Counted from the stretch's first letter, positions 13,517 to 22,863 are shown. The stretch: 44,763 bases of DNA from JBBDZE01 sp040900345 (GCA_040900345.1 JBBDZE010000011.1:1-44763); one strand, 5' to 3'. The notes: a model not told the origin generated them from the letters alone. Translations and numbers: made by a program.

Positions 13517-15352
13517 TCAGGAAACAGCAGGAATAGGGGAGCGCATGAGGTTTTCGAATTCTTTGCGCTCAATGGTTTCTTTTTCAATAAGGTAATCGGC
13601 AATTTGTTTGAGCTTGCTTTTGTGGCTCGTGAGAATCTCGCGCGCCGTCTTGTGCGCCTCGTCAATGAAATGGCGCACCTCCACATCAATGGAGTGGGCG
13701 GTCTCCTCTGAATAGTTGCGTCGCTCGGCCAGTTCTTTACCCAGGAAGACCGCTTCTTCCTGTTCGCCAAAGACCACAGGTCCCATGGTGCCCATGCCAA
13801 ACTGGGTGACGAGCCGGCGGGCGAGGGATGAGGCTCGCTTCAAATCGTCTGAAGCTCCGGTCGTGAGCTCGCTGAAGGTGAGCTCTTCGGCCGTGTAGCC
13901 GCCCAACATGACGGCAAGCTCTGCCACAAATTCCGATTTGGTTTTGAAACTTCGCTCAACATCGGGTATTTTCAGCGTGTACCCGCCCGCGCGTCCGCGG
14001 GGAATAATGGATATTTTATGCACGGGGTCGCTTTCGGGAAGGGATGCGGCGACCAGAGCATGGCCTGCTTCGTGATAAGCGGCCGTTCTTTTATCTTGGT
14101 CCGTGTAGACCTTGCTTTTGCGTTCAGGGCCGAGCAGCACTTTTTCAATGGAGTCGTACAGGTCGCGCTGGGTGAGTTCGAGGTGCTTGCGACGGGTCGC
14201 GAAAATGGCAGCTTCGTTCATGAGGTTGGCCAAATCCGCGCCGGAAAAGCCAGGCGTGCGAGCCGCGATTTCCTGGAGGTCAACCTTTTGGGAAAGTGGC
14301 TTACCTTTGGAGTGAATTTTTAGGATCTCCTGGCGTGCTTTAAGGTCGGGTAGGTCGATAACCACGCGGCGGTCAAAGCGGCCGGGGCGCAAGAGCGCCG
14401 GGTCAAGCACGTCGGGGCGGTTGGTCGCAGCCATAACAATGACGTTGGCGCCTTGCTCAAACCCATCCATTTCGGAGAGAATTTGGTTCAAGGTTTGTTC
14501 GCGTTCGTCGTTGCCGCCTCCCAATCCCGCACCGCGTAACCGTCCGACAGCGTCGATCTCGTCGATAAAGATGATGGACGGGGAGTGTTGCTTGGCGACC
14601 TCAAAAAGGTCGCGGACACGCGAAGCACCCACGCCGACGAACATCTCAACAAACTCTGAGCCGGAAATGGAATAAAAGGGTACGCCAGCCTCGCCGGATA
14701 CAGCTCGTGCCAGGAGGGTTTTGCCGGTGCCCGGAGGGCCCATAAGCATCACGCCTTTGGGAATGCGCGCTCCCATCTTGAGGAAGCGTTCGGGCGTTTT
14801 TAAAAATTCTACAATCTCTTTTAACTCTTCCTTCTCTTCGTCCTGGCCGGCGACATCATCAAAGGTGACATCTTGCTTCTTGCCCTGTGCGCCGCCCGTA
14901 AGGCGAGCCTTTGCTTTGCCAAACATAAATGCCTGGGAGGCTCCGCGCTGGGCGTTGCGCAGCATATACCACAGGAAGGCGCCAATCAGCAAAATGGGCA
15001 GCATGGTAAAGAGAAGAGGAGCAATCCATGTGGCGGCTTGTCCTTCGCCCTCGTTGCGGATGCCGGCATTTTGGATTTGCTCGGCGCTTACGCCAAAGTT
15101 AGTAAGGGTTTCGGAGAGCGCAGCTCCCGTTTCAATGCGGGCCTCGCGTTTGTCGCCGCCTTCAAGTGTGACCGTGGCCACGTTACCCGAGACAACGACC
15201 TCTTCAACACGCCCGTCCTGAACTTCTTGGACGAGTTGGCTCAGCGAAATTTCTTCGGTCTCTTCAAAGGGCGAATATAACGTACCCGCAACAACCGCGA
15301 TGCCGACAAGGATTGCTGAGGCGATGATGAATTGTCTGCTAAAAAATCTCAT
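13517..15352 (-). CDS. ftsH: ATP-dependent zinc metalloprotease FtsH
   Basis: Membrane AAA+ protease that unfolds and degrades membrane and regulatory proteins. The 611-residue protein has TM1 (QFIIASAILVGIAVVAGTL), an extracytoplasmic domain, and TM2 (APLLFTMLPILLIGAFLWY). The AAA+ module has Walker A GPPGTGKT, Walker B SIIFIDEID and second region of homology ATNRPDVLDPALLRPGRFDR, and the zinc site is HEAGH. I choose ATG 15352 (MRFFSRQF): TATACT lies at 15366-15361 on the minus strand, so transcription should start about 2 nt before it. ATG 15358 is the alternative. It is monocistronic and convergent with the 3D-domain gene. Confidence 0.96.
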   Translation of the reverse strand: MRFFSRQFIIASAILVGIAVVAGTLYSPFEETEEISLSQLVQEVQDGRVEEVVVSGNVATVTLEGGDKREARIETGAALSETLTNFGVSAEQIQNAGIRNEGEGQAATWIAPLLFTMLPILLIGAFLWYMLRNAQRGASQAFMFGKAKARLTGGAQGKKQDVTFDDVAGQDEEKEELKEIVEFLKTPERFLKMGARIPKGVMLMGPPGTGKTLLARAVSGEAGVPFYSISGSEFVEMFVGVGASRVRDLFEVAKQHSPSIIFIDEIDAVGRLRGAGLGGGNDEREQTLNQILSEMDGFEQGANVIVMAATNRPDVLDPALLRPGRFDRRVVIDLPDLKARQEILKIHSKGKPLSQKVDLQEIAARTPGFSGADLANLMNEAAIFATRRKHLELTQRDLYDSIEKVLLGPERKSKVYTDQDKRTAAYHEAGHALVAASLPESDPVHKISIIPRGRAGGYTLKIPDVERSFKTKSEFVAELAVMLGGYTAEELTFSELTTGASDDLKRASSLARRLVTQFGMGTMGPVVFGEQEEAVFLGKELAERRNYSEETAHSIDVEVRHFIDEAHKTAREILTSHKSKLKQIADYLIEKETIERKEFENLMRSPIPAVS

Positions 15353-15393
15353 ATACATCAAGTATAACCCGTCAATGATAATTGTGAGAATAA

Positions 15394-15534
15394 TAAAAGG
15401 GGCTTGCCCCGTTAGAAATTCCAGACAGAAAAATGTAATCATTTTTCTGCAACTCTCTAAATTCCTGTACTGATGGGGTAGCCCCTTTTATGAATGGAGT
15501 GCCTAGGGTGTAGCTACGTAATTTCTAACGGGGC
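15394..15534. repeat. Nested inverted repeats downstream of rpsA
   Basis: TAAAAGGGGCT (15394-15404) pairs with 15480-15490, and GCCCCGTTAGAAATT (15406-15420) is the exact inverse of 15520-15534. Inside lies a 10-bp hairpin CAGAAAAATG-TAAT-CATTTTTCTG. Together they look like a palindromic repeat split by an insertion. GATCGTC/GACGATC (about 15544-15571) forms one more hairpin that may terminate rpsA. Confidence 0.65.
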
Positions 15535-15633
15535 GTGCAGCCCGATCGTCATCGCAACGCGGGCGGACGATCAGCTTCAAGCCCCTTGTATCGGGGATGC
15601 CCGCAGCGGGATGCGGCGCAGAACGGCGACCCT

Positions 15634-16734
15634 CTATTTGGCGAGCCGAAGGGCTATCTTGCGCTCGGAGGCCTCAACTGAGATGACCTCAAAGGCATAG
15701 GTCGTGCCTTCGACAAGCTGTTCCTTCATCTCGTCTTCCGAGGCAAATTCGGAAACATGCACAAGGCCCTGGATGCCGTCACTGACCTTGACCAAAGCCC
15801 CATAGGAGTTAATCTTGGTGACCTCGCCCTCAACGCGCGCTCCTTCCTTGAACATATCTTGAGCATTATTCCAGGGATCGTTTTGCAATGCTTTCAAGGA
15901 AAGCGAGACGCGGCCATCGCCTGAGATGTCCACAATCTTTGCCTTCACGCTCTGCCCAACACTCACCACGTCGCGCGGGTCTTTCACCAAGTTCCAATCG
16001 AGTTCGGAAATGTGGATGAGGCCTTCCAAGAGAGGGTCGAACTTGATGAAGGCGCCAAACTCAACCACGCCGGTAATTTCTCCTTCTACTTCGTCACCAA
16101 CCGAATATTTACCCAGCGCATCCTGAATTTTGTCGGTCTCGGCGGCGCGCTCCGAGAAGATGAGCTTGTTCTCCTGGGGTTCCGCGTCCAAAATGCGAAC
16201 GGTCAGCTCTTCACCCACGAACTTTCGCAGCTCCTCAAGAATCATTTCTTTATTGCCTCCCTCAACGCGCGGGTAATGGGCGGGAGCGAGCTGTGAGACG
16301 GGGATAAAGCCCATCATGTCGCCGGCCTGCGCCATGAGTCCGCCGCGGTTGGCTTCGGTAATCTTTACTTTCAACGGCTCTTTGCTGTCGCGAAGCTCGC
16401 GCAATCGATGCCAGGTCTTCTCTTCGCCGGCTTCTTTCAAGGAGAGTTCGCGGTAGCCGTCTTCGTTTTCAAGCTCAATGAGTTTTGCAGAAAGCTTGTC
16501 ACCGGGCTTGAGGTCTTTCAGCTGGTCCTGGACGGCGAAATATTCGCGGCCGTAGATAACGCCCGTGCCGATAATACCCAAATCTATATACAATACGCCC
16601 GACTCTTTTCCCAGAATAGTGCCCTCAACGAGCTCGCCAACCTTGGGGAGCTGAAAAAGAGATTTATGGGTAGTCAGGGCTTCTTTCATAAGTGCCGCGC
16701 TCGATGTCGCGGTCGTTGGTACGATAGTATCCAT
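15634..16734 (-). CDS. rpsA: 30S ribosomal protein S1, four S1 domains
   Basis: S1 brings mRNA to the 30S subunit. The 366-residue protein has four S1 repeats, each starting near VGELVEGTILGKE, LKVKITEANRGGLMAQ, VGDEVEGEITGVVEFGAFIKF and GARVEGEVTKINSYGALVKV. The third and fourth keep the RNA-binding (I/V)HxSE motif (HISELDW, HVSEFAS). E. coli S1 has six repeats; four is common in Gram-positive and Patescibacteria forms. ATG 16734 (MDTIVPTT) is preferred over the far upstream ATG because a TATGGT box sits shortly before it. It stands alone, transcribed towards ftsH. Confidence 0.93.
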   Translation of the reverse strand: MDTIVPTTATSSAALMKEALTTHKSLFQLPKVGELVEGTILGKESGVLYIDLGIIGTGVIYGREYFAVQDQLKDLKPGDKLSAKLIELENEDGYRELSLKEAGEEKTWHRLRELRDSKEPLKVKITEANRGGLMAQAGDMMGFIPVSQLAPAHYPRVEGGNKEMILEELRKFVGEELTVRILDAEPQENKLIFSERAAETDKIQDALGKYSVGDEVEGEITGVVEFGAFIKFDPLLEGLIHISELDWNLVKDPRDVVSVGQSVKAKIVDISGDGRVSLSLKALQNDPWNNAQDMFKEGARVEGEVTKINSYGALVKVSDGIQGLVHVSEFASEDEMKEQLVEGTTYAFEVISVEASERKIALRLAK

Positions 16735-16824
16735 ACCTAGAGAAAATACCATACATAGGGGCGCCATGCAAGTCCTGGAGAGCTTGAGAAAAGCCTTGAA
16801 TAATGATAGGATAGGTTGGTATGT

Positions 16825-16879
16825 AGAGCATTAGGAAGAGGGATTAGAGCTTTAAGAAAGCCCTATAACCTAATGCTCT
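16825..16879. repeat. Inverted pair of AGAGCATTAGG, left of the MBL gene
   Basis: AGAGCATTAGG at 16825-16835 and its inverse CCTAATGCTCT at 16869-16879 form a hairpin with related AGAGCTTTA/CTCTAAAGCTCT pieces. Three more copies lie on the other side of the next gene. Confidence 0.75.
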
Positions 16880-16901
16880 AGCGCTCTAAAGCTCTGGACG
16901 T

Positions 16902-17540
16902 ATGGTCATTACTTGGTACGGGCAAGCATGTTTTAAGATTCAAAGCGGGCCGTTGTCGTTGATTATCGACCCGTTTGAGCAAAAGATAGGTCTGACCCCT
17001 CCCAAAATAGAGGCGCAGTTGGTGTTGGTAACGCATGACCACTATGACCACAACAACATCGCCACGGTAAAAGGCAATCCGTTTGTGGTTGATGGTCCCG
17101 GTGAGTTTGAGTATCAAGGAGTGCGGATACTGGGTGTGCCGTCGTTCCACGACAACGTCGAAGGGAAAGAGCGCGGCCTTAATACAATTTACGCCATGGA
17201 TATTGAAGGTATGCGCTTGGTACATCTGGGGGACATTGGCCAGGATAAGCTCATTGACGAGCAAATCGAGGCGCTCGGTACCGTCAACATTCTCTTGGTA
17301 CCCGTGGGGGGCGTGTTTACGGTGAACGCCGAGCACGCGATTGAGATTGTCAACCAAGTAGGGCCGCAGCTGGTTATCCCGATGCATTACAAGGTGAAAG
17401 GCCTAAAGGTCGAACTTGAGGACGCATCCGCTTTTTTGAAAGAAATAGGTCATCCCGACGCCGCCCCCCAAGATAAACTGACGGTAAAGAAAAAGGATCT
17501 GCCGGAGGAGCGTACGGATGTAGTGGTCATGAAAGTGTAG
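16902..17540 (+). CDS. Metallo-beta-lactamase-fold hydrolase (UPF0173/UlaG-like)
   Basis: A 212-residue Zn-dependent hydrolase of the MBL superfamily: MVITWYGQACFKI at the start, metal motif THDHYDHNN (about residues 44-52), DGPGEFEYQGV, HLGDIGQ with a ligand His/Asp, and a final His in IPMHYKVKG. It resembles the short L-ascorbate-6-phosphate-lactonase-like/UPF0173 proteins widespread in this phylum. The substrate is unknown. ATG 16902 follows GGACGT and no Shine-Dalgarno site. The gene stands alone and is flanked on both sides by copies of the AGAGCATTAGG repeat. Confidence 0.85.
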   Translation: MVITWYGQACFKIQSGPLSLIIDPFEQKIGLTPPKIEAQLVLVTHDHYDHNNIATVKGNPFVVDGPGEFEYQGVRILGVPSFHDNVEGKERGLNTIYAMDIEGMRLVHLGDIGQDKLIDEQIEALGTVNILLVPVGGVFTVNAEHAIEIVNQVGPQLVIPMHYKVKGLKVELEDASAFLKEIGHPDAAPQDKLTVKKKDLPEERTDVVVMKV

Positions 17541-17555
17541 GCGGCTGAAGGGAGC

Positions 17556-17626
17556 AGAGCATTAGGTTCTAGGTTTTAGGTGATAGGTTGCCCCTAATGC
17601 TCTGTTGCTCTAACACCTAATGCTCT
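17556..17626. repeat. Three copies of AGAGCATTAGG, right of the MBL gene
   Basis: One direct copy (17556-17566) and two inverse copies (17593-17603 and 17616-17626) fill the gap before the small membrane protein gene. Confidence 0.75.
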
Positions 17627-17650
17627 CGTTTGAAGCGAAGCGAACAAACA

Positions 17651-17824
17651 ATGAGTTACTCAAAACGCCTTATTGTGTTTCTGCTAGTAATGGCCGTGAT
17701 GGCAGGGGGCGTCGTCTCACTCTTTGTTATACGAGCGGGCAATTTACTGGGCCAAACGTCGGTCGATTTGCCCGAGGAGAGCGGCGAGATACGAAGCCAG
17801 TTTGAAAGGATTTTTGAGCGATAA
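17651..17824 (+). CDS. Small single-span membrane protein, 57 residues
   Basis: MSYSKRLIVFLLVMAVMAGG and onward gives a positively charged start, one membrane segment (about residues 7-28) and a short charged tail ending SQFERIFER. No family is recognised. It lies 4 nt before gyrA, so it may be co-transcribed with it. ATG 17651 is preferred over an in-frame ATG at 17630 because the latter adds repeat-derived residues. Small size keeps the confidence moderate. Confidence 0.5.
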   Translation: MSYSKRLIVFLLVMAVMAGGVVSLFVIRAGNLLGQTSVDLPEESGEIRSQFERIFER

Positions 17825-17828
17825 GGTT

Positions 17829-20279
17829 ATGGCAAATATTGGAAATATCGAACCGAGGGACATGGTACGCGAAATGGAGGAGTCCTACTTGGACTACGCC
17901 ATGAGCGTTATTGTTCAGCGTGCCTTGCCGGATGTACGCGACGGTCTCAAGCCCGTACACCGGCGCATTTTGTTTACCATGAGCGAAATGGGCCTTAACG
18001 CCAGTTCGCGTTTTCGAAAGTCAGCCGCGGTGGTCGGTGAGGTACTTGGAAAGTACCACCCGCACTCCGATACGGCCGTCTACGACGCCATGGCACGTTT
18101 GGCTCAGGACTTTAACATGCGCTATCAGCTGGTATGGGGCCAAGGAAACTTCGGCTCCATCGATGGTGACTCGCCAGCCGCTATGCGATATACCGAGGCC
18201 AAGATGACGCGCGTGGCCTCTTTGATGCTGGAGGACATCAACAAGAATACCGTCGAATGGATGGATAACTATGACGGAACACGCCAGGAGCCCAAGGTGT
18301 TACCGGCGGCCGTGCCACAGCTCTTGCTCAATGGAGCGCTGGGAATTGCCGTGGGTATGGCAACGAACATTCCGCCGCATAACCTCACGGAGGTCGTAGA
18401 CGCCTCGACGCATCTTATTGATAATCCCAAAGCCACTACCGCCGACCTTATGAATATCGTGAAGGGTCCGGACTTTCCTACGGGCGGCAACATTTATAGT
18501 AAGAAAGCCATCCTCGAGGCCTACGGGCAGGGGAAAGGGCCGATTCTTATGCGCGGCAAGGCGGATATAAAAGACCCACCCAAGCGCGGCGCCATCAAGA
18601 CCCAATACATCGAAATTACCGAAATTCCCTATCAGGTGAATAAGTCGACCCTTGTTGAGCAGATGGCAACGCTGGTGCAAGACGGCCGGCTGGATAACAT
18701 CAAGGACATTCGCGATGAATCCGACCGCACCGGCTTGCGCATTATCATTGAACTCAAGCGCGAAGCCCAGCCGCAAAAGACGCTCAATAAGCTCTATAAG
18801 TTCACCGAACTGCAAAAGACATTCCACCTGAACATGCTGGCGCTCGTGGACGGCATCCAGCCTCAAGTGCTGACCCTCAAAGAGGTGCTGGAGAAGTACC
18901 TGGAGCACAAGTTCATTGTGGTGAAGCGTCGCACCGAATTTGACTTGGAGGCGGCTCGAGCGCGCGCGCATATATTGGAGGGGCTCAAAAAAGCACTCGA
19001 TCATATCGACGAGGTCATCCAAACTATTCGTAAGTCAAAGGACCGCGCGGACGCCCACGTCAACTTACGCAAGACATTCAAATTCTCTGACTTGCAGACC
19101 GCCGCTATTTTAGAGATGCGGCTGCAGAACCTGGCCAACCTTGAGCGTATGAAGGTCGAGGAAGAATTGAAGGGAAAGCAGGCTCTTATTAAAGAGTACG
19201 AACTGTTGTTAGCCAACGAAAAGAAAATGTGGGCGAAAATAAAACAAGAGCTTATCGACGTCAAAGCCCAGTATGGCGACGAGCGTCGCACCAAGGTGAA
19301 CGTTCAAGCGCCAGGAGAGTTCTCTGAAGAGGACCTCATCCTCAAGGAAGAGACCATTGTTTCGATTACGCGCGGCGGGTATATTAAGCGCGTCTCGCCC
19401 AGCAATTACCGCGTACAAAACCGTGGCGGCAAGGGTATTATTGGCATGGGGACGCGCGGCGAGGATGTTATCGAGCATTTCTTCACCGCTTCCACGCACG
19501 ACCGATTGCTTTTCTTTACCAACCAAGGGCGCGTGTTCCAGGCCATTGCCTATGAAATTCCCGAAAGTACGCGCGTGGGGCGGGGCAAAGCGCTCGCCAA
19601 CTTTTTGGATCTTCCCAAAGAAGAAACCGTGAGCGCCGTCATTCCGCTGGACCGCGGCAAGGGTTCCGATGCTCCACAGGACGAGTTTCTCGTGATGGTA
19701 ACCGAGGGTGGTATAATAAAAAAGACGCCGCTGAAAGACTTTGAAAACGTGCGCCGAAATGGCCTCATTGCCCTCAATATCAAGAAAGATGATTCACTGC
19801 GTTGGGTCGGCGTTTCAAGCGGCAAGGATGAATTACTTCTGGTGACAAGAAACGGTCAGGCCATTCACTTCAAGGAAAGCGATGTGCGCCCCATGGGCCG
19901 CACGGCCGCGGGCGTTAAAGCAATAGCCCTGAAAGGACGCGACGCCGTTGTTGGCATGAATATCATCCACCCCAAAACCGCAAACGATGTGCTCATGGTC
20001 ACGCAAAATGGTTTTGGAAAGAAAACTGCCGTTGCACTTTTTAAAGTACAAAAACGCGGCGGCTCGGGAATCAAGGCAGCGAAAGTTACCGACAAAACGG
20101 GTGCCCTTGTCAGTGTACGCATGATTGCCGAAGAAGAAGAGCTTATCGTGATTTCCGCCAAGGGGCATGTTATTCGGGTGGGTCTTAAAAATATCCCCAA
20201 ATTGAGCCGTGCCACGCAGGGCGTGCGCGTAATGCGCCTTGCCGATGGCGACCACGTGGCGTCGGTGGCAGCTGTGTAA
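17829..20279 (+). CDS. gyrA: DNA gyrase subunit A
   Basis: The breaking-rejoining subunit of gyrase, which introduces negative supercoils with GyrB. The 816-residue protein has the N-terminal core (SYLDYAMSVIVQRALPDVRDGLKPVHRR), a quinolone-region KYHPHSDTAVYD (Thr82 at the E. coli Ser83 position, Asp86 at Asp87) and catalytic Tyr121 in AMRYTEAKM. The C-terminal beta-pinwheel contains QNRGGKGI, a GyrA-box variant that favours gyrase over ParC. ATG 17829 (MANIGNIEPRD) matches family starts. gyrB is not in the window. Confidence 0.93.
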   Translation: MANIGNIEPRDMVREMEESYLDYAMSVIVQRALPDVRDGLKPVHRRILFTMSEMGLNASSRFRKSAAVVGEVLGKYHPHSDTAVYDAMARLAQDFNMRYQLVWGQGNFGSIDGDSPAAMRYTEAKMTRVASLMLEDINKNTVEWMDNYDGTRQEPKVLPAAVPQLLLNGALGIAVGMATNIPPHNLTEVVDASTHLIDNPKATTADLMNIVKGPDFPTGGNIYSKKAILEAYGQGKGPILMRGKADIKDPPKRGAIKTQYIEITEIPYQVNKSTLVEQMATLVQDGRLDNIKDIRDESDRTGLRIIIELKREAQPQKTLNKLYKFTELQKTFHLNMLALVDGIQPQVLTLKEVLEKYLEHKFIVVKRRTEFDLEAARARAHILEGLKKALDHIDEVIQTIRKSKDRADAHVNLRKTFKFSDLQTAAILEMRLQNLANLERMKVEEELKGKQALIKEYELLLANEKKMWAKIKQELIDVKAQYGDERRTKVNVQAPGEFSEEDLILKEETIVSITRGGYIKRVSPSNYRVQNRGGKGIIGMGTRGEDVIEHFFTASTHDRLLFFTNQGRVFQAIAYEIPESTRVGRGKALANFLDLPKEETVSAVIPLDRGKGSDAPQDEFLVMVTEGGIIKKTPLKDFENVRRNGLIALNIKKDDSLRWVGVSSGKDELLLVTRNGQAIHFKESDVRPMGRTAAGVKAIALKGRDAVVGMNIIHPKTANDVLMVTQNGFGKKTAVALFKVQKRGGSGIKAAKVTDKTGALVSVRMIAEEEELIVISAKGHVIRVGLKNIPKLSRATQGVRVMRLADGDHVASVAAV

Positions 20280-20455
20280 TCATATGTGCACTCTTTGAGG
20301 GCAAATATGAAAAACTCGAAACCCGAAGCACGAAAATCGAAACCATACGAAAATTCAAATATCAAAAGAGGTTACGTTTAGACATTTGGATTTTTTGCTT
20401 GTTTCGACATTCGGAATTAGAAATTCGTATTTAGTGAGTGTAAGCGAACACAGGC
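20280..20455. other. AT-rich spacer with degenerate CGAA-type repeats
   Basis: Phased pieces such as CTCGAAACCCGAAGCACGAA and ATCGAAACC, and later ATTCGGAATTAGAAATTCG, resemble the short CGAAGCTCGAA element that sits inside valS and tsaD. No gene or clear terminator is seen. Confidence 0.45.
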
Positions 20456-21004
20456 ATGCCCATCCAACAAGGAACGCCAACCAGTTTTCTCAACCCCAAG
20501 GTAGTCGTTGAGGAATTTGACCTAAAGCCCGACATGCATGTGGCCGATTTTGGGAGTGGTGCGGGACACTTTGCGTTGGCCATGGCCGAGCGTGTTGGCA
20601 AACGGGGCACGGTTGCCGCGCTTGATGTACGACCGGAAGTACTTGAGGTACTCAATGGGCATCGTAAACTGCGGGGACTCTTGAATATTACGACGCGCGT
20701 TGCAGATTTGGATATTGTCGGAGCTTCTCAACTGGGTGATAATTCCCAAGACCGGGTTCTCTGCGCTAATATTTTGCACCAAACCGACGATGCCAAGGCG
20801 GTCGTGCAAGAAGCGTTCCGAGTTCTCAAACGCGGAGGGTCCCTCATTATCATTGACTGGAAGCCTCAAGTAATACTGGGCCCGCGCGCCGTACTAAGCG
20901 CCGAGAATGCGCGTGCGCTCGCCGAGGAGGCGGGGTTTGTTTTCAAGAATACGTTTGACGCCGGCGCATTTCACTATGGCTTCATACTCACCAAACACAC
21001 CTAG
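20456..21004 (+). CDS. Class I SAM-dependent methyltransferase
   Basis: A 182-residue Rossmann methyltransferase: motif I VADFGSGAGHFALAMAE (about residues 29-45), acidic motif II AALDVRPEV, and motif IV region DRVLCANILHQTDD followed by VLKRGGSLIIIDWKP. The size and FGSGAGHF motif fit small UbiE/Methyltransf_11-like enzymes. The substrate is unknown. ATG 20456 has no Shine-Dalgarno site. Its last 29 nt overlap the start of the solute-binding protein gene in another frame. Confidence 0.85.
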   Translation: MPIQQGTPTSFLNPKVVVEEFDLKPDMHVADFGSGAGHFALAMAERVGKRGTVAALDVRPEVLEVLNGHRKLRGLLNITTRVADLDIVGASQLGDNSQDRVLCANILHQTDDAKAVVQEAFRVLKRGGSLIIIDWKPQVILGPRAVLSAENARALAEEAGFVFKNTFDAGAFHYGFILTKHT

Positions 21005-22388
21005 CTTGGTGGAAATTCCCGGAGAGCGTAAGAATCCCATTGAATGGTTCCGCTCTCTGCAACCGCACCAGCGCAATCGTCTAGTGCTCTTTGGCACCGG
21101 CGTTATCGTGCTATTGGTACTGGGACTTCTGTTCTGGTTGCCCGGCAACCGCGTATCCCAACAGCAGACCATTATTGAGTTTTGGGATGTCTTTGACGAC
21201 TACAACGCCTACGGCGAGCTTATCAACAAGTACCAAAGCCAGAATCCCGGGGTCACCATCCGCTATGCCAAAAAAGAATTTGAGACCTATCGCAATGAAG
21301 TACTTAACGGCCTGGCAAGCGGTTCGGGGCCAGATGTCTATGCCATACACAATACCTGGCTGCCGGTAGAGCAGTCGCGTTTGGCTGCCATGAACGACGC
21401 TTACCAACCTCAACACGTGGCGGAGGTCATCGCCACCTACCCCGATGTGGTCCGATTTGACTTTGTACGGGAAGACCCGCGTAGTGGGGTGCACAATGTG
21501 TACGCCATTCCGCTTTCCATTGATACGCTGGGCCTCTATTACCATACGGGCTACTTTAACAGCGCCAATATTTTGGAAGCTCCGGCAACCTGGGATGAAT
21601 TCGTAGCTGATGTCAAAACCCTGCGCCGCGTAAACGCAAACGGCGAGGTGCAGGTTGCGGGTGTGGCGATGGGCAGTGCCGGCAATGTCAACCGCGCTAC
21701 CGATATCTTAAGCTTGCTGATGTTGCAGGGCGGCACACGGATGAACAATCCCGAGCGCGACGAGGTAACGTTCCATTTCACTGCCAGCAACTCGCCTGCG
21801 GTTCCCGGCCTGGATGCGCTCATGTTCTATACTTCTTTTAGCGATCCGAGCTCGGAAAATTACACCTGGGACCGAAACGGCATCTACTCCATCGACGCCT
21901 TCGCCGAGGGCCGGGCCGCCATGATGGTCAACTACTCGTTCCAGAGGGCGACCATTCGCAGTAAGGCGCCTAACCTTCAGTTCGCAATAGCACCTATACC
22001 GCAACCCGCCAGCCAGTTTGAACGTATCAACTACGCTAACTACTGGGGATTGGGCGTGGCAAAGGCATCCGAGCACACCGACGAGGCGTGGAAGTTTATC
22101 AACTTCCTACAGCAGGAAGAGAATGCTAGAGTATACCTAGCACGCACCGGCCGTCCGGCAGCGCTTCGTGCGCTTGCCAATAGCCAGTTGGGCGACGAGG
22201 AACTGGGGCCCTTTGCCAGCCAAGTCCTGACGGCAAAAAGCTGGGTGCAGGGTGATGCCCGGGAGGCCGAACCTATTATGCAGGAGATGATTAGCGCCAC
22301 GTTGGTCGACCGTAGCCGTGCACGAGCGGAACTTGTCCGCGCGGTCAACCGTATCAACGTGATAATGGACAAGCTGTTTAATTCATGA
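20976..22388 (+). CDS. Membrane-anchored family 1 extracellular solute-binding protein
   Basis: A 470-residue protein with a cytoplasmic N-terminus and one membrane anchor (LVLFGTGVIVLLVLGLLFWL, about residues 33-52) in place of a lipobox. The exterior domain has the maltose/sugar-binding fold: TIIEFWDVFDDYNAYGELINKYQSQNPGVTIRYAKK, SGPDVYAIHNTWLP, NVYAIPLSIDTLGLYYHTGYF, TWDEFVADVKTL and AMMVNYSFQ. Such proteins normally feed an ABC importer, but no permease or ATPase gene is next to it. ATG 20976 lies inside the methyltransferase gene. Its stop overlaps the next gene's start (ATGA). Confidence 0.85.
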   Translation: MASYSPNTPSLVEIPGERKNPIEWFRSLQPHQRNRLVLFGTGVIVLLVLGLLFWLPGNRVSQQQTIIEFWDVFDDYNAYGELINKYQSQNPGVTIRYAKKEFETYRNEVLNGLASGSGPDVYAIHNTWLPVEQSRLAAMNDAYQPQHVAEVIATYPDVVRFDFVREDPRSGVHNVYAIPLSIDTLGLYYHTGYFNSANILEAPATWDEFVADVKTLRRVNANGEVQVAGVAMGSAGNVNRATDILSLLMLQGGTRMNNPERDEVTFHFTASNSPAVPGLDALMFYTSFSDPSSENYTWDRNGIYSIDAFAEGRAAMMVNYSFQRATIRSKAPNLQFAIAPIPQPASQFERINYANYWGLGVAKASEHTDEAWKFINFLQQEENARVYLARTGRPAALRALANSQLGDEELGPFASQVLTAKSWVQGDAREAEPIMQEMISATLVDRSRARAELVRAVNRINVIMDKLFNS

Positions 22389-22816
22389 TGAAAAAATTTT
22401 TGTTAGTTTTCTTGGCTGTTTTTGTCCTCTTCGGCGTTCCTGCGGGAGTAGCGTATGCAGAAGATGATGGGAGCGGTAGCGGACCGGCCAATCCGGGCGG
22501 TGATGATGGCGGACCGGTCAATCCGGGCGGTGATGATGGTGGATCGGCCAACCCCGGCGAAACTGTTGAAATTCGCAATCCTATCAATGCTGAAAATTTT
22601 CAGGAGTTTTTGAACCAGCTCATCAACGTCCTTTTGGTGTTTGCCATACCCATTGTTGTTTTCATGGTTGTTCTTGCCGGCTTTATCTTCGTGGTGAGCG
22701 GGTCCAATCCCGCGCGGCGTCAAACGGCGTTCAACATTATAAAATATGCTATAATAGGACTAGTCGTAATTCTATTAGCGCGGGTTCTTGTTTCTGTTGT
22801 GCAAGGTCTTTTCTAG
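22385..22816 (+). CDS. Small two-span exported protein, VirB2/TrbC pilin-like
   Basis: A 143-residue protein. A signal peptide (KKFLLVFLAVFVLFGVPAGVAYA) is followed by a Gly/Asp/Pro linker with repeated NPGGDDGG units. Two membrane helices (NVLLVFAIPIVVFMVVLAGFIFVVSG and FNIIKYAIIGLVVILLARVLV) are separated by a short basic loop SNPARRQ, the pattern of TrbC/VirB2 pilins. Patescibacteria often carry several such genes near type IV pilus or secretion genes; none are visible here. The ATGA overlap with the solute-binding gene suggests coupling. ATG 22385 or 22388 may be used. Confidence 0.72.
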   Translation: MMKKFLLVFLAVFVLFGVPAGVAYAEDDGSGSGPANPGGDDGGPVNPGGDDGGSANPGETVEIRNPINAENFQEFLNQLINVLLVFAIPIVVFMVVLAGFIFVVSGSNPARRQTAFNIIKYAIIGLVVILLARVLVSVVQGLF

Positions 22817-22863
22817 CACGCAGCGGTCCCGGAAACATTTAGCGTTAAATTAATTAGCATAGT

